Source: Thermococcus gammatolerans EJ3 (lineage in GTDB: Archaea > Methanobacteriota_B > Thermococci > Thermococcales > Thermococcaceae). From it: a stretch of 64,000 nt of DNA. The first letter of the stretch is position 1. Every line of letters begins with the position of its first letter. The stretch covers positions 868,001 through 932,000 of the forward strand of contig NC_012804.1 in assembly GCF_000022365.1 (NCBI RefSeq), read 5' to 3'. Shown one piece after another: positions 26,997 through 35,538 of the stretch. The notes beneath the pieces were generated by a model. It saw nothing but the letters and a program-made list of their open reading frames with translations. It searched no databases and was not told the origin of the DNA. The position numbers were made by a program, and so were the translations under genes.

Positions 26997-28613
26997 TCAG
27001 GCGAGACCGCGCTCGATGAGGAAGTCGGCGACGTTCTCGACCTGGCTCTTGGCCCTGGTCTCGGTGATGCTTTTCTTTCCGGTCTCGATGGGAACCTTCC
27101 TGAAGAGCTCCTCGTGGAGCTTGACGATGTCTTCCGGCGGCTTCGTGAAGAGGCTGACGACGATTATGATGAACAGGGTAATGAAGAAGTTGATGAAGAA
27201 CACCGGAACGCCGTTGAACCATGAGCCGATTGTTCCGAAAATTCCTGGGGCATCCGGGTTGAAGGCCCAGCCGTAGACCTTGGCCTCAAGAATGACTTCG
27301 CTGACAAGGCCGTAGGCCATGCCGACGATTGCGCCTTCTTTGGTGACGCGCTTCCACCAGAGGCTCAGCACGAGAATCGGGCCGAAGCCGACTGCGAGAC
27401 CGCCCCAAGCGGTTGCGACCATCTGGTAGATGACCTTAGGCCCAGTCAACGCGAACCAGAGGCCAACGAGGGCGACAACTGCAACGACAACCCTCGATAT
27501 GTTGACCATCTGTTTCTTGCCGACCTCTTTGCCGAGAACCTTGTGGTAGAAGTCCCTCGCTATGGCGGAGGAAGCGACGAGAAGCTGTGAGTCGGCGGTG
27601 CTCATCACTGCCGAAATTATACCTGCTATGACGAAGCCAGCTAACCAGCCGGGCATGAGCTCAACGGCCATCGCGGGGATTACCTTCTCCGGGTCGCTGA
27701 CATTGAGGATTCCAGCCTGGTACATCGCGAAACCGAGGAATCCGGCGAAGAATGCACCCCAGAGGACGATTATTGTCCAGGTTCCGCTGATGAAGATTCC
27801 GGGCCTTCTGAGCTTCCTTGGATCCTCAACGCTCATGTAGCGCGTAACTATGTGTGGCTGGCCGAGGTAACCGACTATCCAAGAGGCGTAGCCGATGGCG
27901 AATATTATCGCGGCCCAGCCGGTTGCCCCTCCGAAGGGGTCGAGCTTGGTCGGGTCTGCTTGGGCTATTATCTGGGTAGCCTTGTCGAAACCACCTATTT
28001 TGGCAAGCGCAAGGAATGGGACGATTATCAGAGTCAGGAGCATGAACATTGCCTGAACGACGTCGGTCCAGACAACCGCGAAGAAGCCGCCGGTTATGAC
28101 GTATGCCGTTAGGATTATCACTGTGAGGATTATTCCCGCGTTGTCACTGATCCCAAAACCCTCAGCGAACGTCTTTCCACCGGCCGTGAACTGGGCGGCA
28201 ACGTAGGCGGTCATGAATATGAGGATTATCAGCGCGCTGAGAATTCTTATCAGCTTGGTGTTGTCTTTGAGCCTTGCCTCAAGGTAGTCCGGAACTGTTA
28301 TCGCCCTGAACTTACCGGCGTAGATTCTCAGCCTCGGGCCGATTAGAACGTAGTCCGCGAGCGTTCCAAAGAGACAGCCCACCGCAGCCCAAAAGGCACC
28401 GAGACCGGCTTTGAAGGCGCTTCCAGGATAACCGAGCATCAGCCAGCCACTGAAGTCGCTCGCCTTATCGGAGAGTGTAGCGGCCAGGACATGAACCTTT
28501 CTTCCGCCCACGAAGTACTGGTCCTCGGTCTTGGTGTACTTGTTGGCCCACCAGCCGATGTAGGCCAGCAACGCGAGGTAGAATAAGAAGCCGATCAGTA
28601 TCCCTGTGTTCAT
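26997..28613 (-). CDS. putP: Sodium:solute symporter, PutP-like (sodium/proline)
   Basis: The 538-aa protein has about 13 membrane segments of the SSS family. The N-terminus has ADKYTKTEDQYFVGGRKV-like features (here NKYTKTEDQYFVGGR), followed by the GYPGSAF region and SADSQLL-type sodium-site residues (MSTADSQLLVASSAI). Proline or a related amino acid is the best guess from the adjoining dehydrogenase genes. The gene starts at ATG 28613, overlapping the small upstream membrane protein by 4 bases. Confidence 0.9.
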   Translation of the reverse strand: MNTGILIGFLFYLALLAYIGWWANKYTKTEDQYFVGGRKVHVLAATLSDKASDFSGWLMLGYPGSAFKAGLGAFWAAVGCLFGTLADYVLIGPRLRIYAGKFRAITVPDYLEARLKDNTKLIRILSALIILIFMTAYVAAQFTAGGKTFAEGFGISDNAGIILTVIILTAYVITGGFFAVVWTDVVQAMFMLLTLIIVPFLALAKIGGFDKATQIIAQADPTKLDPFGGATGWAAIIFAIGYASWIVGYLGQPHIVTRYMSVEDPRKLRRPGIFISGTWTIIVLWGAFFAGFLGFAMYQAGILNVSDPEKVIPAMAVELMPGWLAGFVIAGIISAVMSTADSQLLVASSAIARDFYHKVLGKEVGKKQMVNISRVVVAVVALVGLWFALTGPKVIYQMVATAWGGLAVGFGPILVLSLWWKRVTKEGAIVGMAYGLVSEVILEAKVYGWAFNPDAPGIFGTIGSWFNGVPVFFINFFITLFIIIVVSLFTKPPEDIVKLHEELFRKVPIETGKKSITETRAKSQVENVADFLIERGLA

Positions 28614-28783
28614 GCCGCTCCCTCCTGCTGTTTAATTAGGTCTTCGTCGTATGCTAAAATGTCGTCGTCAACGTAGTACTCCTCGCCGGTTATTCTGTCC
28701 CAAAAACCATAGAGGAGCATCGTTGCTATTCCCAAAAGGGTTGGAACCAGTAGCAATGCCCATCCACCGGCACTGAGCCCCAT
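28610..28783 (-). CDS. Small symporter-associated membrane protein
   Basis: The 57-aa protein has one membrane helix (about residues 6-26: GWALLLVPTLLGIATMLLYG) and an acidic, Tyr-rich tail (EEYYVDDDILAYDEDL). It overlaps putP by ATGA, so the two are translationally coupled. Such small accessory subunits accompany some SSS-family symporters. ATG 28783 is chosen over a longer frame because GGAGGG lies 6 bases before it. Confidence 0.82.
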   Translation of the reverse strand: MGLSAGGWALLLVPTLLGIATMLLYGFWDRITGEEYYVDDDILAYDEDLIKQQEGAA

Positions 28784-28805
28784 ATTGAACCCTCCTGCAT
28801 ATATA

Positions 28806-28824
28806 TGCTGGCCAATGGCCAGCA
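28806..28824. promoter_or_regulatory. Perfect 19-bp palindrome at the putP operon start (candidate operator)
   Basis: TGCTGGCCA-A-TGGCCAGCA is a perfect inverted repeat with a single central base. A minus-strand TATA element, GGTTTATAAC, lies at 28845-28854. The palindrome would thus cover the predicted transcription start of the symporter operon. Just beside it is a second small palindrome, GCATATATATGC (28798-28808). Confidence 0.6.
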
Positions 28825-28932
28825 CTGTATATTATTGCCAAAAAGTTATAAACCTACCGTTCAAAACTATATGTTGAATAGTTTGGGAAAATTTGGGAAG
28901 CTGAATTAGTACAAACCGTTACGGTGTTGAGC

Positions 28933-29415
28933 ATGAACCGGGTAAAAGTCATGCGCCCTATATTCCGTCCTGAGATAGAATCAGGCTTCGTTTTGTATCC
29001 ATACAGGATATACCACCTCAGGCTCTACTACAAGAGGTTGGGAATGAGGGATAAGGTCTTCGATTACTTCGCCTACGTTGACCTCTACCGACTCGGCGCG
29101 GAGAGAGGGGACAGGTTCATAGAACTCTATGAGTGGGAGGTGGATGAAAAGGTCGTTATGAACCCGCTCGTTGGAGATGAGGAAGCCAGAATGAAGGCCT
29201 TTGAGAGCGCCATAACCTGGGGAAACTCGCGCGTAATCTCGTGGTGGCTCCCAAGGATTGAGGTTGTTCGAGAAGAACTCGCCTACAAGGTCTTCTGGCT
29301 CTATGAGAAGAATGGTGAGAGGTTAATCCTCGACAGCCTCGACGGAAGTGAGTACAGCCTTGATGTACTGACCGGGAAGGGAAGAAGAACCTGCGAGGGG
29401 CCGTTCTGCCGCTAA
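28933..29415 (+). CDS. Hypothetical protein
   Basis: I do not recognise a family. The 160-aa protein is soluble and mixed alpha/beta, rich in aromatic residues (YPYRIYHLRLYYKR, VISWWLPRI) and ends with a Cys pair (RTCEGPFCR). ATG 28933 follows GGTGTTGAGC. It is divergent from the symporter operon and converges, with a 4-bp overlap, on the first MIT-AAA ATPase gene of the island. Confidence 0.65.
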   Translation: MNRVKVMRPIFRPEIESGFVLYPYRIYHLRLYYKRLGMRDKVFDYFAYVDLYRLGAERGDRFIELYEWEVDEKVVMNPLVGDEEARMKAFESAITWGNSRVISWWLPRIEVVREELAYKVFWLYEKNGERLILDSLDGSEYSLDVLTGKGRRTCEGPFCR

Positions 29416-30563
29416 TTTCGTCCTCCAAATTCCTCCGCCCACTTTTCATAGCGTTCAATGTCCTTCTTCGTCAGCGGGCTCTTGATCTTCTTGAACGCGA
29501 TCTCAAAATCTTCCATCTCAAGCGGCCTGACCTTCAGCTGAAGGTCTTTGATTCCAGCACTGGAGAGTCTCTCTAAATCGGCCAGCTCTGGATTGACGTC
29601 CTCCAGCATGTGATGAATGGCCATACTGCAGAGGTTGGCTATCTCCCTTCCTGAGTACAGCCGTCTAACGCTTTCTTCTGCTATTGCCTCAAGGTCGAGC
29701 CTGCTCGTGTCCAGCCCCCGGGTGTGTATCCTCACTATTTCCCTGGCCGCTTCCTTGTCCGGTAACGGCACGTAAATCCTTACGGGGAACCTGCTGAGCA
29801 GAGCCTCGTCGAGGTCCCAGGGGGTGTTAGTTGCCACCAGTGTGAGCACGAATTTCTCTCCATCGCCTTTGAAACCATCTATCTCAGCCAGAAGGGTGGC
29901 GAGAGTTCTTCTCGTTGCCTCGTGGACATTCTCCCTTTTCAGGCTCAATGCATCAACCTCATCGATGAAAATTATGCTCGGTGCTTTTTCTTTTGCGACT
30001 CCATAGAGGACGCTTATCAGTTTCGATGACTCCCCATAGTATTTACTCAGAACGTCGCTGGCTTTGACGTTGAAGAAGGTTGCCTTCAGGCTTCCAGCGG
30101 CGGCGCTTGCGAGTAGCGTTTTGCCTGTCCCCGGTGGCCCAAAAAGAAGGATTCCTCTCCAAGGTTTTATTGCCTCGGGCTTCTTTGCGAAAGCTAGTGC
30201 GACGTTCTGAGCCAGAAGTTTTTTGACCTCGTGAAGCCCACCTATGTCATTCCACGTGACTGTTGAGGTGGATATGAGCCCTTCCACGTAGGTGCGGTAC
30301 TCATCTTCTGAACCCGCTCCCCGAGTGTTGCCTTGGGGCACCGGGCTCGGAGGCCTTGCCTCAAGCTCCCGCGCAGCTTTCTCCCAGCTCTCCGCCTTTT
30401 CCAGGTAGAACTCCCTCTTCCCCGGGACTTTCTCGGCGAGAGCCTTAAGGATTCGAGCGCATTTAAGAGCATAGTCCCTCGCGGCTTCAGGATCACCCCT
30501 GCCGAGGGCCCTCTCGTACTTCCTCTTGAATTCCTCAAAAAGTGAGAGGTGGAGGGACTGCAT
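29412..30563 (-). CDS. MIT-domain AAA ATPase, Vps4/CdvC-like (copy 1)
   Basis: The 383-aa protein has three parts. An N-terminal three-helix MIT-like domain covers about 1-70 (FEEFKRKYERALGRGD, DYALKCARILKAL, FYLEKAESWEKAA). A linker follows, then an AAA domain with Walker A FGPPGTGKTLLA, Walker B IIFIDEVDAL, the sensor ATNTPWDLDEALLSRFP and arginine fingers. The C-terminal helix KKDIERYEKWAEEFGG is the Vps4-type ending. Vps4/CdvC enzymes pull apart ESCRT-III filaments through MIT-MIM contacts. The gene directly upstream, 2 bases away, encodes a Snf7-like protein, so the pair forms a minimal ESCRT module. ATG 30563 follows GGGGTTGAT. A second copy lies at 45.6-46.8 kb. Confidence 0.88.
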   Translation of the reverse strand: MQSLHLSLFEEFKRKYERALGRGDPEAARDYALKCARILKALAEKVPGKREFYLEKAESWEKAARELEARPPSPVPQGNTRGAGSEDEYRTYVEGLISTSTVTWNDIGGLHEVKKLLAQNVALAFAKKPEAIKPWRGILLFGPPGTGKTLLASAAAGSLKATFFNVKASDVLSKYYGESSKLISVLYGVAKEKAPSIIFIDEVDALSLKRENVHEATRRTLATLLAEIDGFKGDGEKFVLTLVATNTPWDLDEALLSRFPVRIYVPLPDKEAAREIVRIHTRGLDTSRLDLEAIAEESVRRLYSGREIANLCSMAIHHMLEDVNPELADLERLSSAGIKDLQLKVRPLEMEDFEIAFKKIKSPLTKKDIERYEKWAEEFGGRN

Positions 30564-30564
30564 A

Positions 30565-31131
30565 TCAACCCCTCATCGCGTCTTCAATCTGTTTCAACCT
30601 GCTCTTCGGTTCCAGGTCTGAGGATGCTGAGGCCTCAAACAGCGAAGTTGCCTCCTCTATGGTCTCGGCGTCGAAGTCTCCGGTCAGTATGCTCTCGCTC
30701 GTCAGGTCGAGCATCGTGCTCAGAGCATCATCGAGCCCCTCGACCTTTGTCATTGCCTTCTCGAACTCAACCTGCATCTTGGCCACATCCTCCGCCCCGG
30801 GCCCCTCGGCTATGCTCTCAACGATGTCCCTGCTGAACTGGATGAAGTTGGCCGACACTTTCACGAGTTCCCTCTGGATCTCGGCCTCCTCCATGAGGAG
30901 GAGAAGCCTCTTTGCCTGCTTTATCCTCTCTTCCAGGGCGAGGTATTTCATGGCACTCCGTTTTAGGAGAGCCTCGTCGCCGAGCTTTGCGGCCTCCTTT
31001 CCCTGGAGGAAGACCTTTCTCTTCAGGTTTTCGAGGTTGTTGATGTACTGCTTAAGGGCCATCTTCGCCTTCCTCATTCTGACCTTGCGCTCGATATCCC
31101 TCTCCTCCTTGGACTTCCAGAACCGAACCAC
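30565..31131 (-). CDS. Snf7/ESCRT-III-like (CdvB-like) protein
   Basis: The 188-aa, nearly all-helical protein has the layout of ESCRT-III subunits. The N-terminus is basic (RFWKSKEERDIERKVRMRKAK). A long alpha1-alpha2 hairpin covers about 20-110 (NLENLKRKVFLQGKEAA, LKRSAMKYLALEERIKQ). Then come shorter helices with FEKAMTKVEGLDDALSTMLD and an acidic C-terminal half. The last residues, DLEPKSRLKQIEDAMRG, resemble a MIM1 motif (D..x..RL..I), which binds MIT domains. The neighbouring gene encodes an MIT-AAA ATPase. I infer a membrane-remodelling filament. GTG 31131 is used. The family call rests on pattern only; a generic coiled-coil protein is the alternative. Confidence 0.72.
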   Translation of the reverse strand: MVRFWKSKEERDIERKVRMRKAKMALKQYINNLENLKRKVFLQGKEAAKLGDEALLKRSAMKYLALEERIKQAKRLLLLMEEAEIQRELVKVSANFIQFSRDIVESIAEGPGAEDVAKMQVEFEKAMTKVEGLDDALSTMLDLTSESILTGDFDAETIEEATSLFEASASSDLEPKSRLKQIEDAMRG

Positions 31132-31135
31132 GCTA

Positions 31136-33967
31136 TCACGCCCCGTTTTCCCTCTTTATGTTGTGAATCAACACCTTAAGTCTTTCTATGAAGTCGTCAC
31201 TCACCGGAAGGTTCTCCTTGATGAGAAGCTCCACCGTGTTTATCGCATTGGTGAGATCGACAAGGTTCTGAACCGTGTAGAACTTGAGGTCGTTGAGGGT
31301 GTTCAAAAGCTCCGCCTTCCTGTTGAGCTCGGCATAAGCCAGAGCCAGCCTGCCGAGCGTCTCAACCACGAGCCTTCTGTTCCTCAGGGTCTCCTCAACT
31401 GTGGTGCTCCTCTTGAGAGCCTGAACGCTCTTTGAGAGGGTCTTCTTGAGCTCTTCGACTTCCTTTTCCAGCTCGGCCCTCTTTTTTTCCACTTCATCAA
31501 GCTTCTCCAAGTCTTTAAGAAACTCCTCAACACTCTGGTACCGCTCCTCCTTCCTCTTCGCGAGGAGCTTCTCGAAGATGCCGTCGTACTTGGCAAGCGC
31601 TGGATTAATCTTTGAGGGTGGCGTGAAGCGGTAGCTCTCATCTGTTATTTTGCCGAAGACTTCTTCGTAAGTGTAGCCTTCAAAAGGTAGTTTGCCGGTT
31701 AACAGCTCGTAGAAGGTAACGCCTAACTGCCAGATGTCGGTTCTCCAATCGGTATGCCCGTACTTGCCCGGCATCAGGTGTTCGGGGGAAGCGTAGAGAG
31801 GGGTGTATCCAAGGACGCTCCTGCCAGAGCTCATCGTCCCGAGCTTCGCCAGTCCCCAGTCGGTAATCTTTGGCGTTAAGTCACTCTTCAAGAGGATGTT
31901 GAGCGGTTTCAAATCGCGGTGGTAGATGCCTTTTGAATGTGCGTGTTTGAGGCCCTCAGCGATGCCTTTGATGAGTTTCAAAGCAGTCTTCTCGTCAACG
32001 GGCTTCGGATATCCTCCCAGATCCCTGACCGTTTTTCCATCGACGTTAACACCCTCAACGAACTCCATCTCAAGGTAGGGAACTGGCAGGATGTCAACGT
32101 CATACAAGCGAACGATGTTCGGATGGTCGAGTTGCAACCATGCCGTGATTTCTTTGAGGAATGTTTTGCTCGTCCTCTCATCAATGCGCGGGATTTTCAG
32201 GGCGACGATCTTTCCGTCTTTCTTTCTCCTGGCCTTGAATACTTTGGCGAAGCCACCTTCGCCTAGGAATTCGAGGGGCTCGTATTTATCCAAGAGCTCG
32301 GGCGGGAAGCCCGGGACTGGGATTTCTTGGTGGGCGTGCTTCCTCGCTGGCACCGCCAGTTCTTCAGGTCTTTTATCCTCTATCGGTGCCGGCTCTGGCT
32401 TCGGCTTCTCTCTGGATTTTCCGCCTCTAGCTTTCGCCATAACACCACCTACCAAGAGGAGTCCGATTAGTGCTCCTGCGATGTAGATTGGGTTAAAGTT
32501 TGAACCGCCTGAGGTTTGAGCTGGAGCAGGAGTTTCTGAAGTGAAGGCGGGAGGAGTTGTGGTAGTAGTTGTTGTAGTGGTTGATGTGGTTGTGATTCCT
32601 GAGGCTGTTGTGGTGCTTGAGGTTGGTGGGAGTAGGAGTACGAGGGAAGTACTCAACGTTTTCTTTTCTCCCGCTGTGATGGTCACGGTTTTCGTGTACT
32701 CCTTGTAACCATCCTTTTTGATCTTCACTTCATGCTCGCCCGGAGAAAGCTTGTAATTCGTTAGAGGGGTTGTTCCGACGTAATTACCATCAATGTAAAC
32801 ATCAGCCCCAGCGGGTTCTGAGGTAACGCTCAAGAATCCATAAGCTGGTGTCAGACTCGGAGAAAGTGTCTTACTCTCCCCGGGCGAGAGGGTTACCTTG
32901 AGCGTGTAATCCTGATAACCCTCCTTGGAGAGTTTTATTGAGTAAGTTCCCATCATTAGATCAACAGTCAATGGGGTCTTCCCTTTGTATGTTTCGTTTA
33001 TATAAATGCTTGCTCCCGGTGGATCAGACTTAATAGTCAAATGCGCGTAGTTTGGAGTCAGAGTAATGTTAAGAGTTTTAGTTTCATTTGGTTGGAGCAT
33101 GAAAGTCGTGGTGTACTCACCGTGATCTTCCTTCGATACCCTTAGATTGTAGGTTCCAGGCTTAATAGTCAGATGGAGTGGGGTTTTACCTCTATACGTT
33201 CCATTGACATAGACTTCTGATCCAGACGGAACTGAGTTTATTATCAAGTGTGATGGAAGAGGCGTTAATGTAATTGCTAAGTTTGTCTCTTCACCGGGAT
33301 GTATTGTTACATTTGTCACGTAACTTTCATAATTTTTCATCCTGAGGATTACCGTATGGGCTCCGGTTGAGAGTTTATAATGGCTAATTGGTGTTCTACC
33401 AATGTATTCATCATTAATGTATACATTCGCCCCTGGAGGTTCTGTTGTAATTTTTAGATATCCGAATTCTGGCGTGAGTACTGCTGTTATCGTCTTCTTC
33501 TCACCCGCGGAGATGGCTACCTTTGTTGTATAGTCATAATAGCCATTTTTTGAAAACCTTACCGAATAATTTCCGGGGAGAAGGGACAATGTTAAGGGTG
33601 TTGTCCCTTTGTAATCTCCGTTTAAATACACACTTGCTCCTGATGGAGTGGACTTAAAAGTCAATGTGCCAAGAGTTGTTAAGTTCATATCGTCGACAAG
33701 ATAGAATGTAATCCTTGCAATTGTACTGTCGTCAATGCCCACAAATACTGAATCTAATCTCATGTCAAATCCTTTAAGAGTACTGTTGTAGGCGCGCTCT
33801 CCTTCATGAAGTAAGATATGTTCGTTAGTCTTTTCTGCGATATTGTAAACTTCTACCAGTGCTGTAACTTTATCCATATCCATGTCAACATTCAGAAGCG
33901 TTATTAAGTACAGACCTGAATTGTTCTTAACTATTAGACGTTTTTCCCCCAACATGGAGCCAGACAT
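31136..33967 (-). CDS. PEGA-repeat transmembrane Ser/Thr protein kinase
   Basis: The 943-aa protein has a beta-rich start (1-100), five PEGA repeats (about 101-446; each has VYxNGxYxGxTPL and GxYxVxxSKxGY), and a Thr-rich stalk (447-490). One membrane helix follows (about 493-515, IYIAGALIGLLLVGGVM), then a Hanks-type kinase (about 570-835) and a helical tail (840-943). Kinase motifs are LGEGGFAKVF, VALKIP, HRDLKPLNILL, ITDWGLAKL (DWG for DFG) and YASPEHL. The PEGA part must be outside, but this frame has no signal peptide. The upstream gene, which overlaps by 41 bases in another frame, has one; see that entry. The Snf7-like gene follows 4 bases after the stop. The tail is shared with the TIR protein. 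Confidence 0.9.
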   Translation of the reverse strand: MSGSMLGEKRLIVKNNSGLYLITLLNVDMDMDKVTALVEVYNIAEKTNEHILLHEGERAYNSTLKGFDMRLDSVFVGIDDSTIARITFYLVDDMNLTTLGTLTFKSTPSGASVYLNGDYKGTTPLTLSLLPGNYSVRFSKNGYYDYTTKVAISAGEKKTITAVLTPEFGYLKITTEPPGANVYINDEYIGRTPISHYKLSTGAHTVILRMKNYESYVTNVTIHPGEETNLAITLTPLPSHLIINSVPSGSEVYVNGTYRGKTPLHLTIKPGTYNLRVSKEDHGEYTTTFMLQPNETKTLNITLTPNYAHLTIKSDPPGASIYINETYKGKTPLTVDLMMGTYSIKLSKEGYQDYTLKVTLSPGESKTLSPSLTPAYGFLSVTSEPAGADVYIDGNYVGTTPLTNYKLSPGEHEVKIKKDGYKEYTKTVTITAGEKKTLSTSLVLLLPPTSSTTTASGITTTSTTTTTTTTTPPAFTSETPAPAQTSGGSNFNPIYIAGALIGLLLVGGVMAKARGGKSREKPKPEPAPIEDKRPEELAVPARKHAHQEIPVPGFPPELLDKYEPLEFLGEGGFAKVFKARRKKDGKIVALKIPRIDERTSKTFLKEITAWLQLDHPNIVRLYDVDILPVPYLEMEFVEGVNVDGKTVRDLGGYPKPVDEKTALKLIKGIAEGLKHAHSKGIYHRDLKPLNILLKSDLTPKITDWGLAKLGTMSSGRSVLGYTPLYASPEHLMPGKYGHTDWRTDIWQLGVTFYELLTGKLPFEGYTYEEVFGKITDESYRFTPPSKINPALAKYDGIFEKLLAKRKEERYQSVEEFLKDLEKLDEVEKKRAELEKEVEELKKTLSKSVQALKRSTTVEETLRNRRLVVETLGRLALAYAELNRKAELLNTLNDLKFYTVQNLVDLTNAINTVELLIKENLPVSDDFIERLKVLIHNIKRENGA

Positions 33968-35483
33968 TCTCTATTTTTAATTGTTGTAATGTCACCGAGA
34001 TATTTTTCACGTCTCCCCTGCTTAGGGTCACGTTGACCAAATATTCCCGATATCCATCTTTAACTATTTTCACAAGGTATCTACCGGGATCTAAATTCAA
34101 AGTTAGTGGGGTTTTTCCTTTGTAAGTCCCGTTGATATAGACATTTGATTCAGGAGGAGTGGAATAAACATTCAAGGTCGCTCTGAGTCCTGCGCATTGT
34201 GTTTCTATATGAGGATTCCATGGAGTTGGGTAAACATAGATGTTTTCCGTTACCTTAATCGATGGTTGTGAAATTGTTGCTTCACTTGTGCCTATTGTAA
34301 TCCCGAGGAACGCTGTCTCAACGTTAGACGCTTTACAAACTTCACACCCCGGTACTCCGCCACTGGACGGAAGCTTGAGAACCCAAACGTCTTTGCCACC
34401 AGCGCCGAAGCTATCAGTGTAGCCTGCCACTATTACGTCCCCGTTATCTGCAACGGCAACTGCATAAGCCTCCTCCTCGTCACTCCCGCCGTATGTTTTT
34501 TGCCATTTAACATTACCATTCTCATCAAGACTGAGGATCCAAACGTCATCATAAGCGCCGAAGCTTTCAGTGTAGCCTGCTACAATAATGTCTCCGTTTG
34601 GTACGAGAGCAACAGCGTTACTGCCAACGTTTTTTGCCCAGATCACGTTTCCGTTTGCATCAAGTCGCACTGTGAAGGAGCCTGTGATGATGATGTCTCC
34701 GTTTGGCGCGAGAGCAACCGCGTGAGCCTCATCCCGACCGCTCCCGCCGTAGGTTTTTTGCCATTTCACGTTCCCATTCTCGTCCAAGCGAAGAACCCAA
34801 AAGTCATAATAGCCAGCGCCGAAGCTATCAGTGTAGCCTGCCACTATTACGTCCCCGTTATCTGCAACGGCAACCGCGAAAGCCTTCTCCCAATAGCTCC
34901 CGCCGTAAGTCTTCTGCCACTTCACGTTTCCCTGGCCATCAAGCCTGAGAACCCAAACGTCTTTCCAGTCAGCGCCGAAGCTTTCCGTATAACCTGCGAC
35001 AATAACGTCCCCGTTCTCTGCAACGGCAACCGCATTAGCCACATCATTGGAGCCTCCGCCGTAGGTCTTCTGCCATTTCACGTTCCCATTAGCATCAAGC
35101 CTGAGAACCCAAACGTCACTTTTTCCAGCGCCGAAGCTGGAAGTTCCTCCAGCCACTATGATATCCCCGTTGTCAGCTATTGCAACCGCGTTACCATAAT
35201 CATCTTTATTCCCTCCGTAAGTTTTTGCCCATTCTACTTCTCCTTCTGGCGAAAACTTCATGACGAGGACATCTTTACCTCCAGCTCCGGTTGAATCTGT
35301 GGAACCCACAGCGATAATGCTTCCATCCGGCAGAACCTTAACGTCATTGATAACCTCATCACCGCTACCGCCATAGCTCTTAACCCAGTAAACCTGACTC
35401 CCATCGGCCTCAATCCCGGGGGCACTGACCCCCAACAGGGCAACCGCGATCAGCAGGATCAGCGCAACTGGGAGTTTCCTCAT
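33927..35483 (-). CDS. Secreted seven-bladed beta-propeller with PEGA repeat (possible 5' part of the receptor kinase)
   Basis: The 518-aa protein has a signal peptide (MRKLPVALILLIAVALLGVSA) and seven propeller blades of the form NGDVIVAGYTESFGA..DVWVLRLDENGNVKWQKTYGG; blade five is shortened. After the blades comes a GCEVC motif, then one PEGA repeat (about 435-500), then a short end. It stops soon after the G5A5 run at 33941-33950 (plus-strand coordinates). The next gene's frame continues with more PEGA repeats from this point. A +1 shift there would join them into a receptor kinase of about 1450 aa with signal peptide, propeller, six PEGA repeats, TM and kinase. ATG 35483 follows GGGGTGGTAGT, with TATA-like CTTTATTATC upstream. 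Confidence 0.85.
   Translation of the reverse strand: MRKLPVALILLIAVALLGVSAPGIEADGSQVYWVKSYGGSGDEVINDVKVLPDGSIIAVGSTDSTGAGGKDVLVMKFSPEGEVEWAKTYGGNKDDYGNAVAIADNGDIIVAGGTSSFGAGKSDVWVLRLDANGNVKWQKTYGGGSNDVANAVAVAENGDVIVAGYTESFGADWKDVWVLRLDGQGNVKWQKTYGGSYWEKAFAVAVADNGDVIVAGYTDSFGAGYYDFWVLRLDENGNVKWQKTYGGSGRDEAHAVALAPNGDIIITGSFTVRLDANGNVIWAKNVGSNAVALVPNGDIIVAGYTESFGAYDDVWILSLDENGNVKWQKTYGGSDEEEAYAVAVADNGDVIVAGYTDSFGAGGKDVWVLKLPSSGGVPGCEVCKASNVETAFLGITIGTSEATISQPSIKVTENIYVYPTPWNPHIETQCAGLRATLNVYSTPPESNVYINGTYKGKTPLTLNLDPGRYLVKIVKDGYREYLVNVTLSRGDVKNISVTLQQLKIENVWLHVGGKTSNS
33941..33950 (-). other. Possible frameshift site (G5A5 homopolymers)
   Basis: On the minus strand GGGGGAAAAA lies inside the 41-bp overlap of the propeller-PEGA gene and the PEGA-kinase gene. 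A +1 change of frame here removes the early stop and fuses the two. It could be a sequencing error, a true mutation, or a programmed slip. Confidence 0.5.
34399..34874 (-). repeat. 62-bp identical direct repeats inside the propeller gene
   Basis: Positions 34399-34460 and 34813-34874 are identical over 62 bases, within different blades of the same propeller. Such identity at the DNA level, beyond protein conservation, points to recent duplication or gene conversion between blades. Confidence 0.75.
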
Positions 35484-35538
35484 ACTACCACCCCACTGAC
35501 TACTGTCATAGAGGATAATAAAGCAAAAACGAAAATGC

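Noticed and set aside
34424-35300. Regular repeats resembling a CRISPR or satellite array
   Set aside because: The repeats are about 140-160 bp, in frame, and encode propeller blades; there are no short palindromic repeats with unique spacers.
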